Below, piece after piece: positions 18,340 to 26,992 of a stretch of DNA of 64,000 nucleotides; position 1 is the first letter of the stretch, and each line of letters starts with the position of its first letter. Made by a program: the position numbers and the translations under genes. The stretch covers positions 30,556 to 94,555 of the forward strand of contig JADJYY010000019.1 of NCBI GenBank assembly GCA_016719465.1, given 5' to 3'. Under the pieces are notes generated by a model. It searched no databases and was not told where the DNA came from. It worked only from the letters and a program-made list of their open reading frames with translations. Origin of the DNA: Hydrogenophilales bacterium. Its GTDB lineage: Bacteria; Pseudomonadota; Gammaproteobacteria; Burkholderiales; Thiobacillaceae.

Positions 18340-20193
18340 ATGACTCAAGTCAAGATCACCGACCTGGTTCTGCGCGACGGACATCAATCCCTGATCGCCA
18401 CCCGCATGCGCACCGAGGACATGCTGCCCATCTGCGGCAAGCTCGACAGCGTGGGCTTCTGGTCCCTGGAAGCCTGGGGCGGCGCCACCTTCGACGCCTG
18501 CGTGCGCTTCCTCAAGGAGGACCCCTGGGAGCGCCTGCGCAAGCTGCGCCGGGCCCTGCCCAATTCCCGCATCCAGATGCTGCTGCGCGGCCAGAACCTG
18601 CTGGGCTATCGCCACTATCCCGATGACGTGGTGCGCGCCTTCGTCCAGAAATCCGCCGACAACGGCGTCGATGTGTTCCGCGTGTTCGACGCCATGAACG
18701 ACATCCGCAACCTGCGCGTGTCCATCGAAGCGGTGAAGGCCGCCGGCAAGCACGCCGAGGGCACCCTCAGCTACACCACCAGCCCGGTGCACGACATCCC
18801 CTATTTCGTCGCCATGGCGCGCGAACTGGAAGCCATGGGCAGCGACACCCTGGCCATCAAGGACATGGCCGGCCTGCTCACGCCCTACACCACGGCGGAG
18901 TTGGTGAAGGCCATCAAGGCCGCCGTCTCCATTCCCATTCACCTGCACAGCCACGCCACCTCCGGCCTGGCCAGCATGGTCCACATGAAAGGCGTGGAAG
19001 CCGGCGCGGTGATGATCGACACCTGTATTTCCGCCTTCTCCGAAGGCGCCAGCCACCCCACCACGGAAAGCCTTGTGGCCGCCTTCGCCGGCACCGAGTA
19101 CGACACCGGTCTTGACTTGGGCAAGCTCCAGGAAATCGCCGCCTATTTCCGGGAGGCGCGCAAGAAATACTGGCAGTTCGAGATGACCGGCCCCCAGGTG
19201 GATACCCGCATCCTGGTCTCCCAGGTGCCGGGCGGCATGATTTCCAACCTGAGCAACCAGCTCAAGGAACAGGGCGCCCTGAACCGGATGGACGACGTCC
19301 TGGCGGAAATCCCCCGGGTGCGCGCCGACCTGGGTTTTCCGCCCCTGGTCACCCCCACTTCCCAGATCGTCGGTACCCAGGCCGTGCTCAACGTGCTCAC
19401 CGGCGGCCGCTACAAGTCGGTCACCAACGAGGTGAAGAACTACCTGCTGGGCCGCTACGGCGCCGCGCCGGGCACGGTCAACGAGGAAGTGAAAAAGATG
19501 GCCGTGGGCAACCAGGAGGTCATCACCTGCCGTCCGGCCGACCTGATCGGCGACGAACTGGACAAGCTGCGCGGCGAAGCCGAGGGCCTGGCCAAGTCCG
19601 ACGAGGACGTGCTGACCTACGCCATGTTCCCGGACATCGGCCGCACCTTCCTGCAGGAACGGGCCGCCGGCACCCTGACGCCGGAAACCCTGCTGCCGCC
19701 GGAATCCCGCGAGGCCATGTCCTGCCCCGCCGTCTACGCCCCCAGCGAATTCAACGTCACCCTGCACGGCGAGACCTACCACATCCGCATCAAGGGCACC
19801 GGCCACGGCGGCGAGGGCCAGCGGCCGTTCTACGTGCACGTGGATGGCGTCGCCGAGGAAGTCCTGCTGGAAGCCCTGGACGAGGTGGAAGTCACCCCGG
19901 GCACGGCCGCGCCCCGCAAGGCTTCCGGCAAGAAGGACAGCGGCGGCAGCAAGCAGCGTCCGCGCCCTACCCACGCTGGCTGCGTCACCACCGCCATGCC
20001 CGGCACCATCGTCGACGTCAAGGTCAAGCCCGGCGACAAGGTCAAGGCCGGCGACGGCGTGCTGGTCATCGAGGCCATGAAGATGGAAAACGAGGTGCAG
20101 GCCCCGGTGGCGGGCACCGTGGTCCAGGTCCATGTGGCCAAGGGCGACGCGGTGACGCCGGATCAGGTCCTGGTGGAGATACAGCCTGAGTAA
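18340..20193 (+). CDS. pycB: Pyruvate carboxylase subunit B (carboxyltransferase plus biotin carrier; OadA-like)
   Basis: 617 residues. N-terminal carboxyltransferase TIM barrel with LVLRDGHQSLIATRM and DVFRVFDAMNDIRN; the metal-binding histidines are in PIHLHSHATSGLA. A PYC/OAD association domain (about residues 300-470) is followed by a charged linker rich in Lys, Ser and Gly. The C-terminal biotinyl domain has the attachment lysine in IEAMKMENEVQAP. With PycA it would convert pyruvate to oxaloacetate. No adjacent OadB/OadG membrane subunits are present, which argues against a sodium-pump oxaloacetate decarboxylase. Confidence 0.88.
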   Translation: MTQVKITDLVLRDGHQSLIATRMRTEDMLPICGKLDSVGFWSLEAWGGATFDACVRFLKEDPWERLRKLRRALPNSRIQMLLRGQNLLGYRHYPDDVVRAFVQKSADNGVDVFRVFDAMNDIRNLRVSIEAVKAAGKHAEGTLSYTTSPVHDIPYFVAMARELEAMGSDTLAIKDMAGLLTPYTTAELVKAIKAAVSIPIHLHSHATSGLASMVHMKGVEAGAVMIDTCISAFSEGASHPTTESLVAAFAGTEYDTGLDLGKLQEIAAYFREARKKYWQFEMTGPQVDTRILVSQVPGGMISNLSNQLKEQGALNRMDDVLAEIPRVRADLGFPPLVTPTSQIVGTQAVLNVLTGGRYKSVTNEVKNYLLGRYGAAPGTVNEEVKKMAVGNQEVITCRPADLIGDELDKLRGEAEGLAKSDEDVLTYAMFPDIGRTFLQERAAGTLTPETLLPPESREAMSCPAVYAPSEFNVTLHGETYHIRIKGTGHGGEGQRPFYVHVDGVAEEVLLEALDEVEVTPGTAAPRKASGKKDSGGSKQRPRPTHAGCVTTAMPGTIVDVKVKPGDKVKAGDGVLVIEAMKMENEVQAPVAGTVVQVHVAKGDAVTPDQVLVEIQPE

Positions 20194-20333
20194 TCAGTGA
20201 AGGGGGAAGGGTCCGCGCCTTGGGCGCTCAAGGGGGAAGGGTAAAAGCCCGCCCCTTCACCCTTCACCCTTCACCCTTCACCCTTCACCCTTCACCCTTC
20301 ACCCTTCACCCTTCACCCTTCACCCTTCACCCC
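20194..20333. repeat. Heptamer element B: 11 tandem CCCTTCA copies before maf
   Basis: Eleven perfect copies of CCCTTCA run from 20253 to 20329, followed by four C and the maf ATG at 20334. The left part of the gap, 20198-20212 and 20230-20242, holds two GGGGGAAGGGT-type segments that are partly complementary to the array, so inverted pairing is possible. The array occupies the place where a ribosome-binding site for maf would be expected. Its three-unit period of 21 bases is in frame with maf and would read as repeats of the seven residues SPFTLHP. Confidence 0.9.
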
Positions 20334-20924
20334 ATGCGCCTCGTCCTGGCCTCCACCTCCCCCTACCGCCGCGAACTGTTGGCGAGGTTGGGCGTGCCCT
20401 TCGAGGTGGCGGCACCGGAAGTGGACGAGACGCCGCTGCCCGGCGAATCCCCCGACGACACCGCCCAGCGCCTGTCCGTGTTGAAGGCCCGGGCCGTCGC
20501 GGCACGTTTTCCCGATGCCCTGATCATCGGCTCGGATCAGGTCGCCTTGCTCGAAGGCGTGCAACTGGGCAAACCCGGCAGCCACGAAAACGCGGTGGTC
20601 CAACTGCGCGCCATGCGTGGCAAGACCCTGGAATTTCACACCGCACTGACCCTGCTGAACGCGAAAACCGGCTCGGTCCAGACAGCCAACGTACCCGTTC
20701 GCCTGGTGATGCGGAATTACAGCGATGCCCAGATCGAGACCTATCTGAGGAAGGACCAGCCCTACAACTGCTGCGGCAGCGCCCGTAGCGAGTCCCTGGG
20801 CATCGCCCTCATCGCCCGTTACGAGACCGAGGACCCCAATGCCCTGGTGGGCCTGCCCCTGATCAAGCTCACGGAGATGCTGGCCAACGAAGGCCTGGAC
20901 GTGCTGACTTACGGGGAGGAGTAA
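20334..20924 (+). CDS. yceF: Maf-family nucleotide pyrophosphatase, YceF type
   Basis: 196 residues starting MRLVLASTSPYRRELLARLG. The Maf landmarks are visible: ASTSPYRR, GSDQVALLEG with the catalytic aspartate, GKPGSHENAV, and CCGSARSESLGIAL. The CxGSxRSESLG form resembles the E. coli YceF group, which hydrolyses 7-methyl-GTP; the dTTP/UTP-preferring YhdE group differs here. The start is set by the family N-terminus. No Shine-Dalgarno is present because a tandem CCCTTCA array abuts the start codon. Confidence 0.88.
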   Translation: MRLVLASTSPYRRELLARLGVPFEVAAPEVDETPLPGESPDDTAQRLSVLKARAVAARFPDALIIGSDQVALLEGVQLGKPGSHENAVVQLRAMRGKTLEFHTALTLLNAKTGSVQTANVPVRLVMRNYSDAQIETYLRKDQPYNCCGSARSESLGIALIARYETEDPNALVGLPLIKLTEMLANEGLDVLTYGEE

Positions 20925-20927
20925 GGC

Positions 20928-21683
20928 GTGCCCTCGCAAGGCGAGGATGAAAGGAACGAGAAGAAGCTTGTGCCTGGCACCCTGTTCCTCATCCCCACCC
21001 CCCTCGGCGATACCCCACTGGAACACGTCCTGCCCGAGGAGACCCGCCGCATCGCCGCCGGGCTGTCGGTCTTCATCGTCGAACAGGCCAAGACCGCGCG
21101 CGCCTTCCTCAAGCAGGTGCCCACAGCAACTCCTTTACAGCAACTGACCCTGCTGGAACTCAACGAACACACGCCGAAAGACCGTCTCGAAAACCTGCTT
21201 GCCCCCCTCCTGGCCGGGCAGGATGTGGGCCTGGTCTCGGAGGCCGGCTGCCCGGCGGTGGCCGATCCGGGCGCCGATCTGGTCCGCCTGGCCCACCGCC
21301 ACGGCATCCATGTGCGACCGCTGGTGGGGCCTTCTTCCATCCTGCTGGCCCTGATGGGTTCCGGCCTGGTCGGGCAACGCTTCGCCTTCCACGGCTACCT
21401 GCCGACCAAACCGGAAGACCGGGCCAAGGCCTTGCGCGAACTGGAAAAACGCGCGGAGAAGGACGATGCGGCCCAGGTCTTCATCGAGACGCCGTATCGC
21501 AACTCCGCCATGCTGGAAGCCATCCTGGCGGCCTGCCGGGACGACACCCTGGTAACGATCGCCCGCGATCTGACCCTGGAGGGTGAATATCTGGTCACCC
21601 GGCCGGTGTCGGCTTGGCGCGTTAGCGCGCCGGACATCCAGAAACGTCCGACCGTCTTCCTGCTGTACCGTCCCAAAACCTGA
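20928..21683 (+). CDS. RsmI-like SAM-dependent methyltransferase (tetrapyrrole methylase fold)
   Basis: 251 residues from a GTG preceded by GGGGAGGAG. It shows the tetrapyrrole-methylase fold: GTLFLIPTPLGD near the N-terminus, GLVSEAGCPAVADPG, VRPLVGPSSILLALMGSG and FAFHGYLP. These match RsmI (16S rRNA C1402 ribose methylation) in layout, but the loop sequences diverge, and this gene sits next to maf, where many betaproteobacteria carry a paralogue distinct from RsmI. Substrate unknown. It ends three bases before the convergent ligase gene. Confidence 0.8.
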   Translation: MPSQGEDERNEKKLVPGTLFLIPTPLGDTPLEHVLPEETRRIAAGLSVFIVEQAKTARAFLKQVPTATPLQQLTLLELNEHTPKDRLENLLAPLLAGQDVGLVSEAGCPAVADPGADLVRLAHRHGIHVRPLVGPSSILLALMGSGLVGQRFAFHGYLPTKPEDRAKALRELEKRAEKDDAAQVFIETPYRNSAMLEAILAACRDDTLVTIARDLTLEGEYLVTRPVSAWRVSAPDIQKRPTVFLLYRPKT

Positions 21684-21686
21684 TCA

Positions 21687-22548
21687 TCAAAACGCCTCGC
21701 GCATGCGCAGATAGCTGGCGAAGCGGGGCAGGCCGTTCTTGTTCAGTTCGCGGTAGCGGTAGGTGATCAAGGCGCCGATGGGTGGTGGCGCGCGGCGGGT
21801 TTCATCCTTGAAACCGGTGCCGATCCGGAAGCGCCGGCCATCCGTCATCTCCACCCGCAACGCCCCCAGCATGCCCCGGTACCTGCCCTGTCCCGGCACA
21901 TGGCCGATGACGGTGGCTTCCGCGTCCAGCCAGGGCTTCACTTTCAGCAGGACATCGCCGCGTCCGGTCACGTAGGGCGCATCCGCCAGGTGCAGCATCA
22001 AGCCCTCGCCTCCAGCCCGCACCACTTCGTTCATGCGCCGCATCAGTTCCGCCCGATCGGCCACGCGATAATGCTCCACGGCTTGCAGCCAGGGCACCGC
22101 GGAAGTCCGGACAAGGGCCCCCATGGCTTCGATCCGTTCGCTGAAGGTACCTGGCGCCTCCGGCAGTTCGAACACCATGTAGCGCACCTGGCGCCACTCC
22201 TCGTCCACGGGCTTGTTGCTTGCGCACGATGCCGGAGAGGCGGTCGAAACCGCCACGACCGAGCCAGAGTTCCCCATCCAGGGGCCGGGCTGGAAACCCG
22301 GCGGTGAACCAGGCGGGCGCGTGGACCGCCTGGCCGCTACGGAACCACAAGGACTTGCCGTCCCAGAATGCCCGGGCGCCATCCAGCTTCTCGCTGACCC
22401 AATACAGCGAAACATCGGTCTGGTTCTGGAAGACGTTGGCGAGCAACAAGGCCGGGGCCGAAGGATGCTCATCGGCGAGGGAGGCCCGCGCCAGCCCAAC
22501 CAGCAGCAGGAAGCCGACGAGAACGAGGCACCAGGGGCGTCGGATCAT
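21687..22548 (-). pseudogene. ligE: Exported ATP-dependent DNA ligase (LigE-like), interrupted by a frameshift
   Basis: The span is 862 bases, one more than a multiple of three. The 5' frame reads MIRRPWCLVLVGFLLLVGLA (signal peptide) and carries ligase motif I as SEKLDGARAFWDG with the adenylated lysine, then PLDGELWLGRGGFD. After IVRKQ near 22213-22219 coding continues in another frame as KPVDEEWRQVRYMVFELP, then GEGLMLH (motif IV), VLLKVKPWLDAEATV (motif V), and an OB-fold ending LRMREAF. One extra base explains the break. LigE enzymes are small, signal-peptide-bearing ligases, linked by others to extracellular DNA. It lies 20 bases after cysM. Sequencing error is possible. Confidence 0.82.
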
Positions 22549-22567
22549 GGGCCCCCGACGGGCGGCA

Positions 22568-23455
22568 TCAGACCGGAAAAACCCCGGTGGACAGGTAGCG
22601 GTCGCCCCGGTCGCAGACAATGGAGACGATGACCGCGTTCTCCACCTCCCTGGACAGTTGCAGGGCGGCGTACAGGGCGCCGCCCGAGGAGATGCCGGCG
22701 AAGATGCCCTCCTCGCTGGCCAGGCGCCGAGCGGTCTCCTCGGCGGCGGCCTGGCCCACGTAGATCATGCGGTCCACCCGGTCGTAGTCGCAGATGCTGG
22801 GCACGTATTCCGCCGGCCACTTGCGGATGCCGGGAATCTGGGCGCCCTCCTCCGGCTGCACGCCGACGATCTGGATGGCCGGGTTCACTTCCTTGAGGTA
22901 GCGGGAGCAGCCCATGATGGTGCCGGTGGTGCCCATGCTGGAGACGAAGTGGGTGACGCGCCCTTCCGTGTCGCGCCAGATCTCCGGGCCGGTGGATTCG
23001 TAATGGGCCGCCGGGTTATCCGGGTTGGAGAACTGGTCGAGGATCTTGCCCCGGCCTTCCCGCTGCATCTGCTCGGCCAGGTCGCGGGCGCCTTCCATGC
23101 CGGCTTGCTTGCTCACCAGCACCAGGTCGGCCCCATAGGCCTTCATGGTCTGGCGCCGTTCGATGGAGAGGTGCTCGGGCATGATCAGCACCATGCGGTA
23201 GCCGCGGATGGCGGCGGCCATGGCCAGGGCGATGCCGGTGTTGCCGCTGGTGGCCTCGATCAGGGTGTCGCCGGGCCTGATCTCGCCCCGTGCCTCGGCC
23301 TTGGCGATCATGGACAGGGCCGGACGGTCCTTCACGGAGCCAGCCGGGTTGTTGCCCTCCAGTTTCACCAGCACCACGTTGGAGGTTTCGCCCGGCAGCT
23401 TCTTCAGGCGGACCAGGGGAGTGTTGCCGACGAAATCTTCGATGGATTTGTACAT
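22568..23455 (-). CDS. cysM: Cysteine synthase B
   Basis: 295 residues. PLP lysine in AGSVKDRPAL; phosphate-binding loop EATSGNTGIALAM; SSMGTTGTIMG and EEGIFAGISSGGALYA follow. Length and the RKWPAEYVP motif fit CysM (O-acetylserine sulfhydrylase B), which can use thiosulfate. It sits downstream of ugd in the same orientation, and the gap is heptamer element C. Confidence 0.94.
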   Translation of the reverse strand: MYKSIEDFVGNTPLVRLKKLPGETSNVVLVKLEGNNPAGSVKDRPALSMIAKAEARGEIRPGDTLIEATSGNTGIALAMAAAIRGYRMVLIMPEHLSIERRQTMKAYGADLVLVSKQAGMEGARDLAEQMQREGRGKILDQFSNPDNPAAHYESTGPEIWRDTEGRVTHFVSSMGTTGTIMGCSRYLKEVNPAIQIVGVQPEEGAQIPGIRKWPAEYVPSICDYDRVDRMIYVGQAAAEETARRLASEEGIFAGISSGGALYAALQLSREVENAVIVSIVCDRGDRYLSTGVFPV

Positions 23456-23458
23456 AGG

Positions 23459-23545
23459 TGAAAGTAGTCAGTTGGCAGTCATCAGTGGGCGGTAGCGAGG
23501 GCGGTGGCTGGATTCCGCCTACTGGCGACTGCCTACTGTCGACTA
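23459..23545. repeat. Heptamer inverted element C (ugd-cysM gap)
   Basis: Two 30-base arms, 23463-23492 and 23515-23544, are inverted copies matching at 24 of 30 positions, with a 22-base loop. Within each arm AGT recurs exactly every seven bases (arm positions 1, 8, 15 and 22), while the other four positions of the heptamer vary. The right arm overlaps the ugd stop codon; the left arm starts eight bases before the cysM ATG. Confidence 0.85.
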
Positions 23546-24709
23546 GTCTTTTCCGAACAGATCCCGGCTGTAGACCTTGTCCGCCACATCGCGGATGTCG
23601 TCGGTGATGCGGTTGGCGACGATGACGTCGGATTGCCGCTTGAATTCGGCCAAGTCATTGACGACCCGTGAGTGGAAGAACTCCGCGTCCTTCAGCACCG
23701 GCTCGTAGACGATGACCTCGATGCCCTTGGCCTTGATGCGCTTCATGATGCCCTGGATGCTGGAGGCGCGGAAGTTGTCCGAGCCGCTCTTCATGATCAG
23801 GCGATGGACGCCGACGATCCTGGGCTTGCGACTGAGGATGCTGTCGGCGACGAAGTCCTTGCGGGTGGTGTTGGAATCGACGATGGCGCGCATCAGGTTC
23901 TGGGGCACGTCCCGGTAGTTGGCCAGGAGTTGCTTGGTGTCCTTGGGCAGGCAGTAGCCGCCATAGCCGAAGGAAGGATTGTTGTAGTGCTCGCCGATGC
24001 GCGGGTCCAGGCAGACACCCTGGATGATGTGCTTGGTGTCCAGCCCGTGGGTGGCGGCGTAGGTGTCCAGTTCGTTGAAGTAGGCCACGCGCATGGCCAG
24101 GTAGGTATTGGCGAACAGCTTGATGGCCTCGGCCTCGGTGGAGTCGGTGAACAGCACCGGGATGTCCCGCTTGATGGCACCCTGCTTCAGCAGGCTGGCG
24201 AAGGTCGCCGCCCTCTCGGATTGCTCGCCAATGATGATGCGGGAGGGGTGGAGGTTGTCGTAGAGGGCTTTGCCCTCGCGCAGGAATTCGGGTGAGAAGA
24301 TCAGGTTTTCACAGTTGAACTCCGCCTTCAGCTTGGCGGTGTAGCCTACCGGCACGGTGGACTTGAGGATCATCACCGCCTTGGGGTTGATCGCCTTGAC
24401 ATCGCGGATCACCGCCTCGACGGACCGGGTGTTGAAGTAGTTGGTCTCGGTGTCGTAGTCGGTGGGGGTGGCGATGACCACATACTCGGCCCCGGCATAG
24501 GCGTCGGACTTGTCGAGGGTGGCCCGGAAGTTCAGGGGCTTGTTGCTCAGGTAGTCCTCGATTTCGCTGTCGATGATGGGCGAAACCTTGCGATTGAGCA
24601 TCTCCACCTTCTCGGGGACGATGTCGAGGGCCACCACTTCATTGTGCTGGGCCAGCAGGATGGCGTTGGAGAGACCGACGTAGCCGGTGCCCGCGATGGC
24701 AATCTTCAT
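23543..24709 (-). CDS. ugd: UDP-glucose 6-dehydrogenase
   Basis: 388 residues. N-terminal Rossmann motif MKIAIAGTGYVGLSNAILLA; IATPTDYD and ILKSTVPVGYT; catalytic cysteine in GYGGYCLPKDTKQL. C-terminal UDP-binding domain with GVHRLIMKSGSDNFR. It oxidises UDP-glucose to UDP-glucuronate, a surface-polysaccharide precursor. Length fits the short Ugd class (about 388). It is co-directional with pyrF upstream and cysM downstream. Confidence 0.95.
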   Translation of the reverse strand: MKIAIAGTGYVGLSNAILLAQHNEVVALDIVPEKVEMLNRKVSPIIDSEIEDYLSNKPLNFRATLDKSDAYAGAEYVVIATPTDYDTETNYFNTRSVEAVIRDVKAINPKAVMILKSTVPVGYTAKLKAEFNCENLIFSPEFLREGKALYDNLHPSRIIIGEQSERAATFASLLKQGAIKRDIPVLFTDSTEAEAIKLFANTYLAMRVAYFNELDTYAATHGLDTKHIIQGVCLDPRIGEHYNNPSFGYGGYCLPKDTKQLLANYRDVPQNLMRAIVDSNTTRKDFVADSILSRKPRIVGVHRLIMKSGSDNFRASSIQGIMKRIKAKGIEVIVYEPVLKDAEFFHSRVVNDLAEFKRQSDVIVANRITDDIRDVADKVYSRDLFGKD

Positions 24710-24726
24710 GGTTGTTACCGTTTTCT

Positions 24727-25443
24727 TCAGGTTGATCGAGCGCCGATTTCAGCGGAAATTTGTTTCAGCGTGGCGACGGGATCGGCCGACTGGGTGATGG
24801 GCCGGCCGATGACCAGATAATCGGCACCGGCCCGCAAAGCTTGAATCGGCGTAAGGACGCGGGTCTGATCGCCGACCTCGCCGCCGGCGGGGCGAATGCC
24901 CGGCGTGACCAGGCGGAAATCCGGCCCCAATTCCCGGCGCAGGGCGGGGGCCTCCAGGGCGGAACAGACCACGCCATCCAGGCCCGCTTCGGCGGTGAGA
25001 CCGGCCAGGCGCAGGACCTGTTGCTCGGGGCCGGCATCGACGCCGATGGCGCCCAGTTCCTCCGGCCCCATGCTGGTCAATACCGTCACGGCGATCAGCA
25101 ACGGACGCCGTTCCAGTCCCTCCAGCGCTTCCCGGGCGGCGGCGAGCATGCGCGGTCCACCCGAAGCATGCACGTTCACCATCCACACCCCGAGCCGAGC
25201 CGCCGCCCTGCAGGCCTGGGCCACGGTATGGGGGATGTCGTGGAACTTCAGGTCGAGGAACACCGCATAGCCCAGGGCCACCAGTTCGCGCACGAAATCG
25301 GGGCCGGCGGCCACGAACAGTTCCTTGCCCACCTTGAGCCGGCAGAGTTCCGGACTCAGGCGGGCGACGACGCGGCGGGCCGATTCCGCATCCGGGTAAT
25401 CCAGGGCGACGATGATGCGCGGGCCGAGGCCGGGCTCAGTCAT
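24727..25443 (-). CDS. pyrF: Orotidine 5'-phosphate decarboxylase
   Basis: 238 residues. Active-site block FLDLKFHDIPHTV, preceded by KVGKELFVAAGPD; C-terminal LVTPGIRPAG and DYLVIGRPITQSADP. It catalyses the last step of UMP synthesis. Its start overlaps the lapB stop by eight bases, so it is translated with lapA-lapB. Confidence 0.96.
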   Translation of the reverse strand: MTEPGLGPRIIVALDYPDAESARRVVARLSPELCRLKVGKELFVAAGPDFVRELVALGYAVFLDLKFHDIPHTVAQACRAAARLGVWMVNVHASGGPRMLAAAREALEGLERRPLLIAVTVLTSMGPEELGAIGVDAGPEQQVLRLAGLTAEAGLDGVVCSALEAPALRRELGPDFRLVTPGIRPAGGEVGDQTRVLTPIQALRAGADYLVIGRPITQSADPVATLKQISAEIGARST

Positions 25444-26593
25444 GCTCCGACCTTTCCGGGGGAATGCTCTCCCAGCGCGCGCAGGCCGGGCATTGCCAGA
25501 AATACTGGCGCGCCTTGAAGCCGCAGCTCGCGCACTGGTAATAGGCGGTGCGACTGACCTGGCGATGCACCAGGTCCTGGGCCAGACGGCCCTCCACCGA
25601 CTCCACGTTCACCGCGTTGCTGGCCTGAAGATAATCATCCAGGGCGCGCAGGCTGGGATGGCGCTTGAGCTCCTCGGCGGCGAGCTGGCGCGCGGCCTCC
25701 CAGCCCTGATTTTCCGCCACGGTCTGGAACAGCAGGTGCAACAGGTCCGGGCTGGAGCTTCGATCCAGGTACGCCTTCAGCAGCGCGATCACCTGCTCTT
25801 GCCGTCCCAGGCGGGTATGGACCTGAACCAGGCGTTCGGCGACGGTGGACAGATAGGCCGGATTGAGTTCTTCCAGGCGTCTCCAGGCCGCGATGGCGTC
25901 TTCGTCGCGGCCCGCCTTGATCTCCAGGTCGCCTTTCAGCAGCCAGGCCCTGGCCGAACGCTTGTTCTCGTCGAGGGCGTGTTCCAGGAAGGCCCGCGCG
26001 GCCTCGATGTCGCCCTTGAGCATGGCGGCCACGGCCAATTCGCAATAATAGTGGGCGGTATCCGCGTTCTGGGCCGGGCAACCCAGTTTTTCCAGTCGTC
26101 CGGCCGTCTGGATGGCCTGCTCCCAATCCTTGGTGAGCACCTGGATTTCAAGGATGTTGCGCAGGGCGTCCAGGGCGTGGATGCCGCTTTCAAGGCGGCG
26201 GAAGACGGACTCGGCCCGATCCAGCAGACCCGATTTCAGGAAATCCTGGCCCAGTTCGTACAAGGCCTTCATGCGCTGGTCCTGGGACAGGTCCGCCCGA
26301 TCCACCAGGTTCTGGTGGATGCGGATGGCCCGGTCCAGTTCGCCGCGACGACGGAACAGGGCGCCCAGGGCGAAGTGCAGCTCCAGGGTGTCCGGATCCA
26401 TCTTGGCCACTTCCAGGAAGGCCTCGATGGCCTTGTCCGGCTGCTCGTTGAGCAGGTAGTTGAGGCCCTTGAAATAGGAGCGGGGCACCGCCCGGGACTC
26501 CTGCATGACGTGGCGGATATCCACCCGCGCCGCCACCCAGCCCAGGGCGAAGAACAGGGGGATGACCAGCAGATACCAGGCTTCGAATTCCAT
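25436..26593 (-). CDS. lapB: Lipopolysaccharide assembly protein LapB (YciM)
   Basis: 385 residues with an N-terminal membrane anchor (EAWYLLVIPLFFALGWVAA), a run of TPR repeats, and a C-terminal rubredoxin-like zinc site with two CxxC pairs (YQCASCGFKARQYFWQCPAC). The family controls LPS synthesis by regulating LpxC turnover through FtsH in enterics; that role is from family knowledge. It follows lapA and overlaps pyrF, the usual gene order. Confidence 0.94.
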   Translation of the reverse strand: MEFEAWYLLVIPLFFALGWVAARVDIRHVMQESRAVPRSYFKGLNYLLNEQPDKAIEAFLEVAKMDPDTLELHFALGALFRRRGELDRAIRIHQNLVDRADLSQDQRMKALYELGQDFLKSGLLDRAESVFRRLESGIHALDALRNILEIQVLTKDWEQAIQTAGRLEKLGCPAQNADTAHYYCELAVAAMLKGDIEAARAFLEHALDENKRSARAWLLKGDLEIKAGRDEDAIAAWRRLEELNPAYLSTVAERLVQVHTRLGRQEQVIALLKAYLDRSSSPDLLHLLFQTVAENQGWEAARQLAAEELKRHPSLRALDDYLQASNAVNVESVEGRLAQDLVHRQVSRTAYYQCASCGFKARQYFWQCPACARWESIPPERSEHD

Positions 26594-26595
26594 GC

Positions 26596-26841
26596 TCAGT
26601 TCCTATCCAATTCTTTCCTCAAGCCGCGCAATTCACGATGGCTGCGCAGCAGGCGCATGGAACAGGCAAGCAGGCCGATGAGCAGCCCCAGGGCGAACAC
26701 CACCAGGATGACCAGCGAAAGCGGCGCCTGCCATTCCAGGCCGAGGAAATACCTCAACGTGACCGTGTCGCTGTTCAGGGCCGCGAATCCCAACAGGAGA
26801 AGGAACAAGATGATTTTTACGGAGAGTGCCAGCAAACGCAC
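26596..26841 (-). CDS. lapA: LapA-domain inner-membrane protein
   Basis: 81 residues from GTG, with two predicted membrane helices (SVKIILFLLLLGFAA and LSLVILVVFALGLLIGLLA) and a basic cytoplasmic tail (RSHRELRGLRKELDRN). The motif NSDTVTLRYFLGLEW is typical of LapA/YciS. It lies immediately before lapB as in most proteobacteria. The GTG start has only weak Shine-Dalgarno support. Confidence 0.88.
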   Translation of the reverse strand: MRLLALSVKIILFLLLLGFAALNSDTVTLRYFLGLEWQAPLSLVILVVFALGLLIGLLACSMRLLRSHRELRGLRKELDRN

Positions 26842-26940
26842 GAGGGGAGCCGGGTCTTGGAATGAGCGGGATTGTAGAGGCTATTTCAGCCGGAATCATG
26901 CCCTTGCCGGATCAGGCCCGGACAACGATGTTCCACCAAG

Positions 26941-26969
26941 AAAAAAGGCGCCGACATGAGCGGCGCCTT
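26941..26969 (-). terminator. Terminator after ihfB
   Basis: On the minus strand AAGGCGCCG, a seven-base loop, CGGCGCCTT and further T. It lies 24 bases after the ihfB stop and separates rpsA-ihfB from lapA-lapB. Confidence 0.85.
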
Positions 26970-26992
26970 CGAATGCACAACTTGGACGAGCT

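Noticed and set aside
16852..20133. Long minus-strand open frame (about 1093 codons) opposite pycA-pycB
   Set aside because: It mirrors highly biased GC-rich codons of the real plus-strand genes, has low complexity (runs of Gly, His and Val), and matches no domain.
20253..20329. CRISPR array
   Set aside because: Seven-base units with no spacers and no cas genes nearby.
20220..20333. N-terminal extension of Maf reading through the CCCTTCA array
   Set aside because: Maf homologues start at MRLVLAST; the extension is repetitive. Kept as a possible variant product in the findings only.
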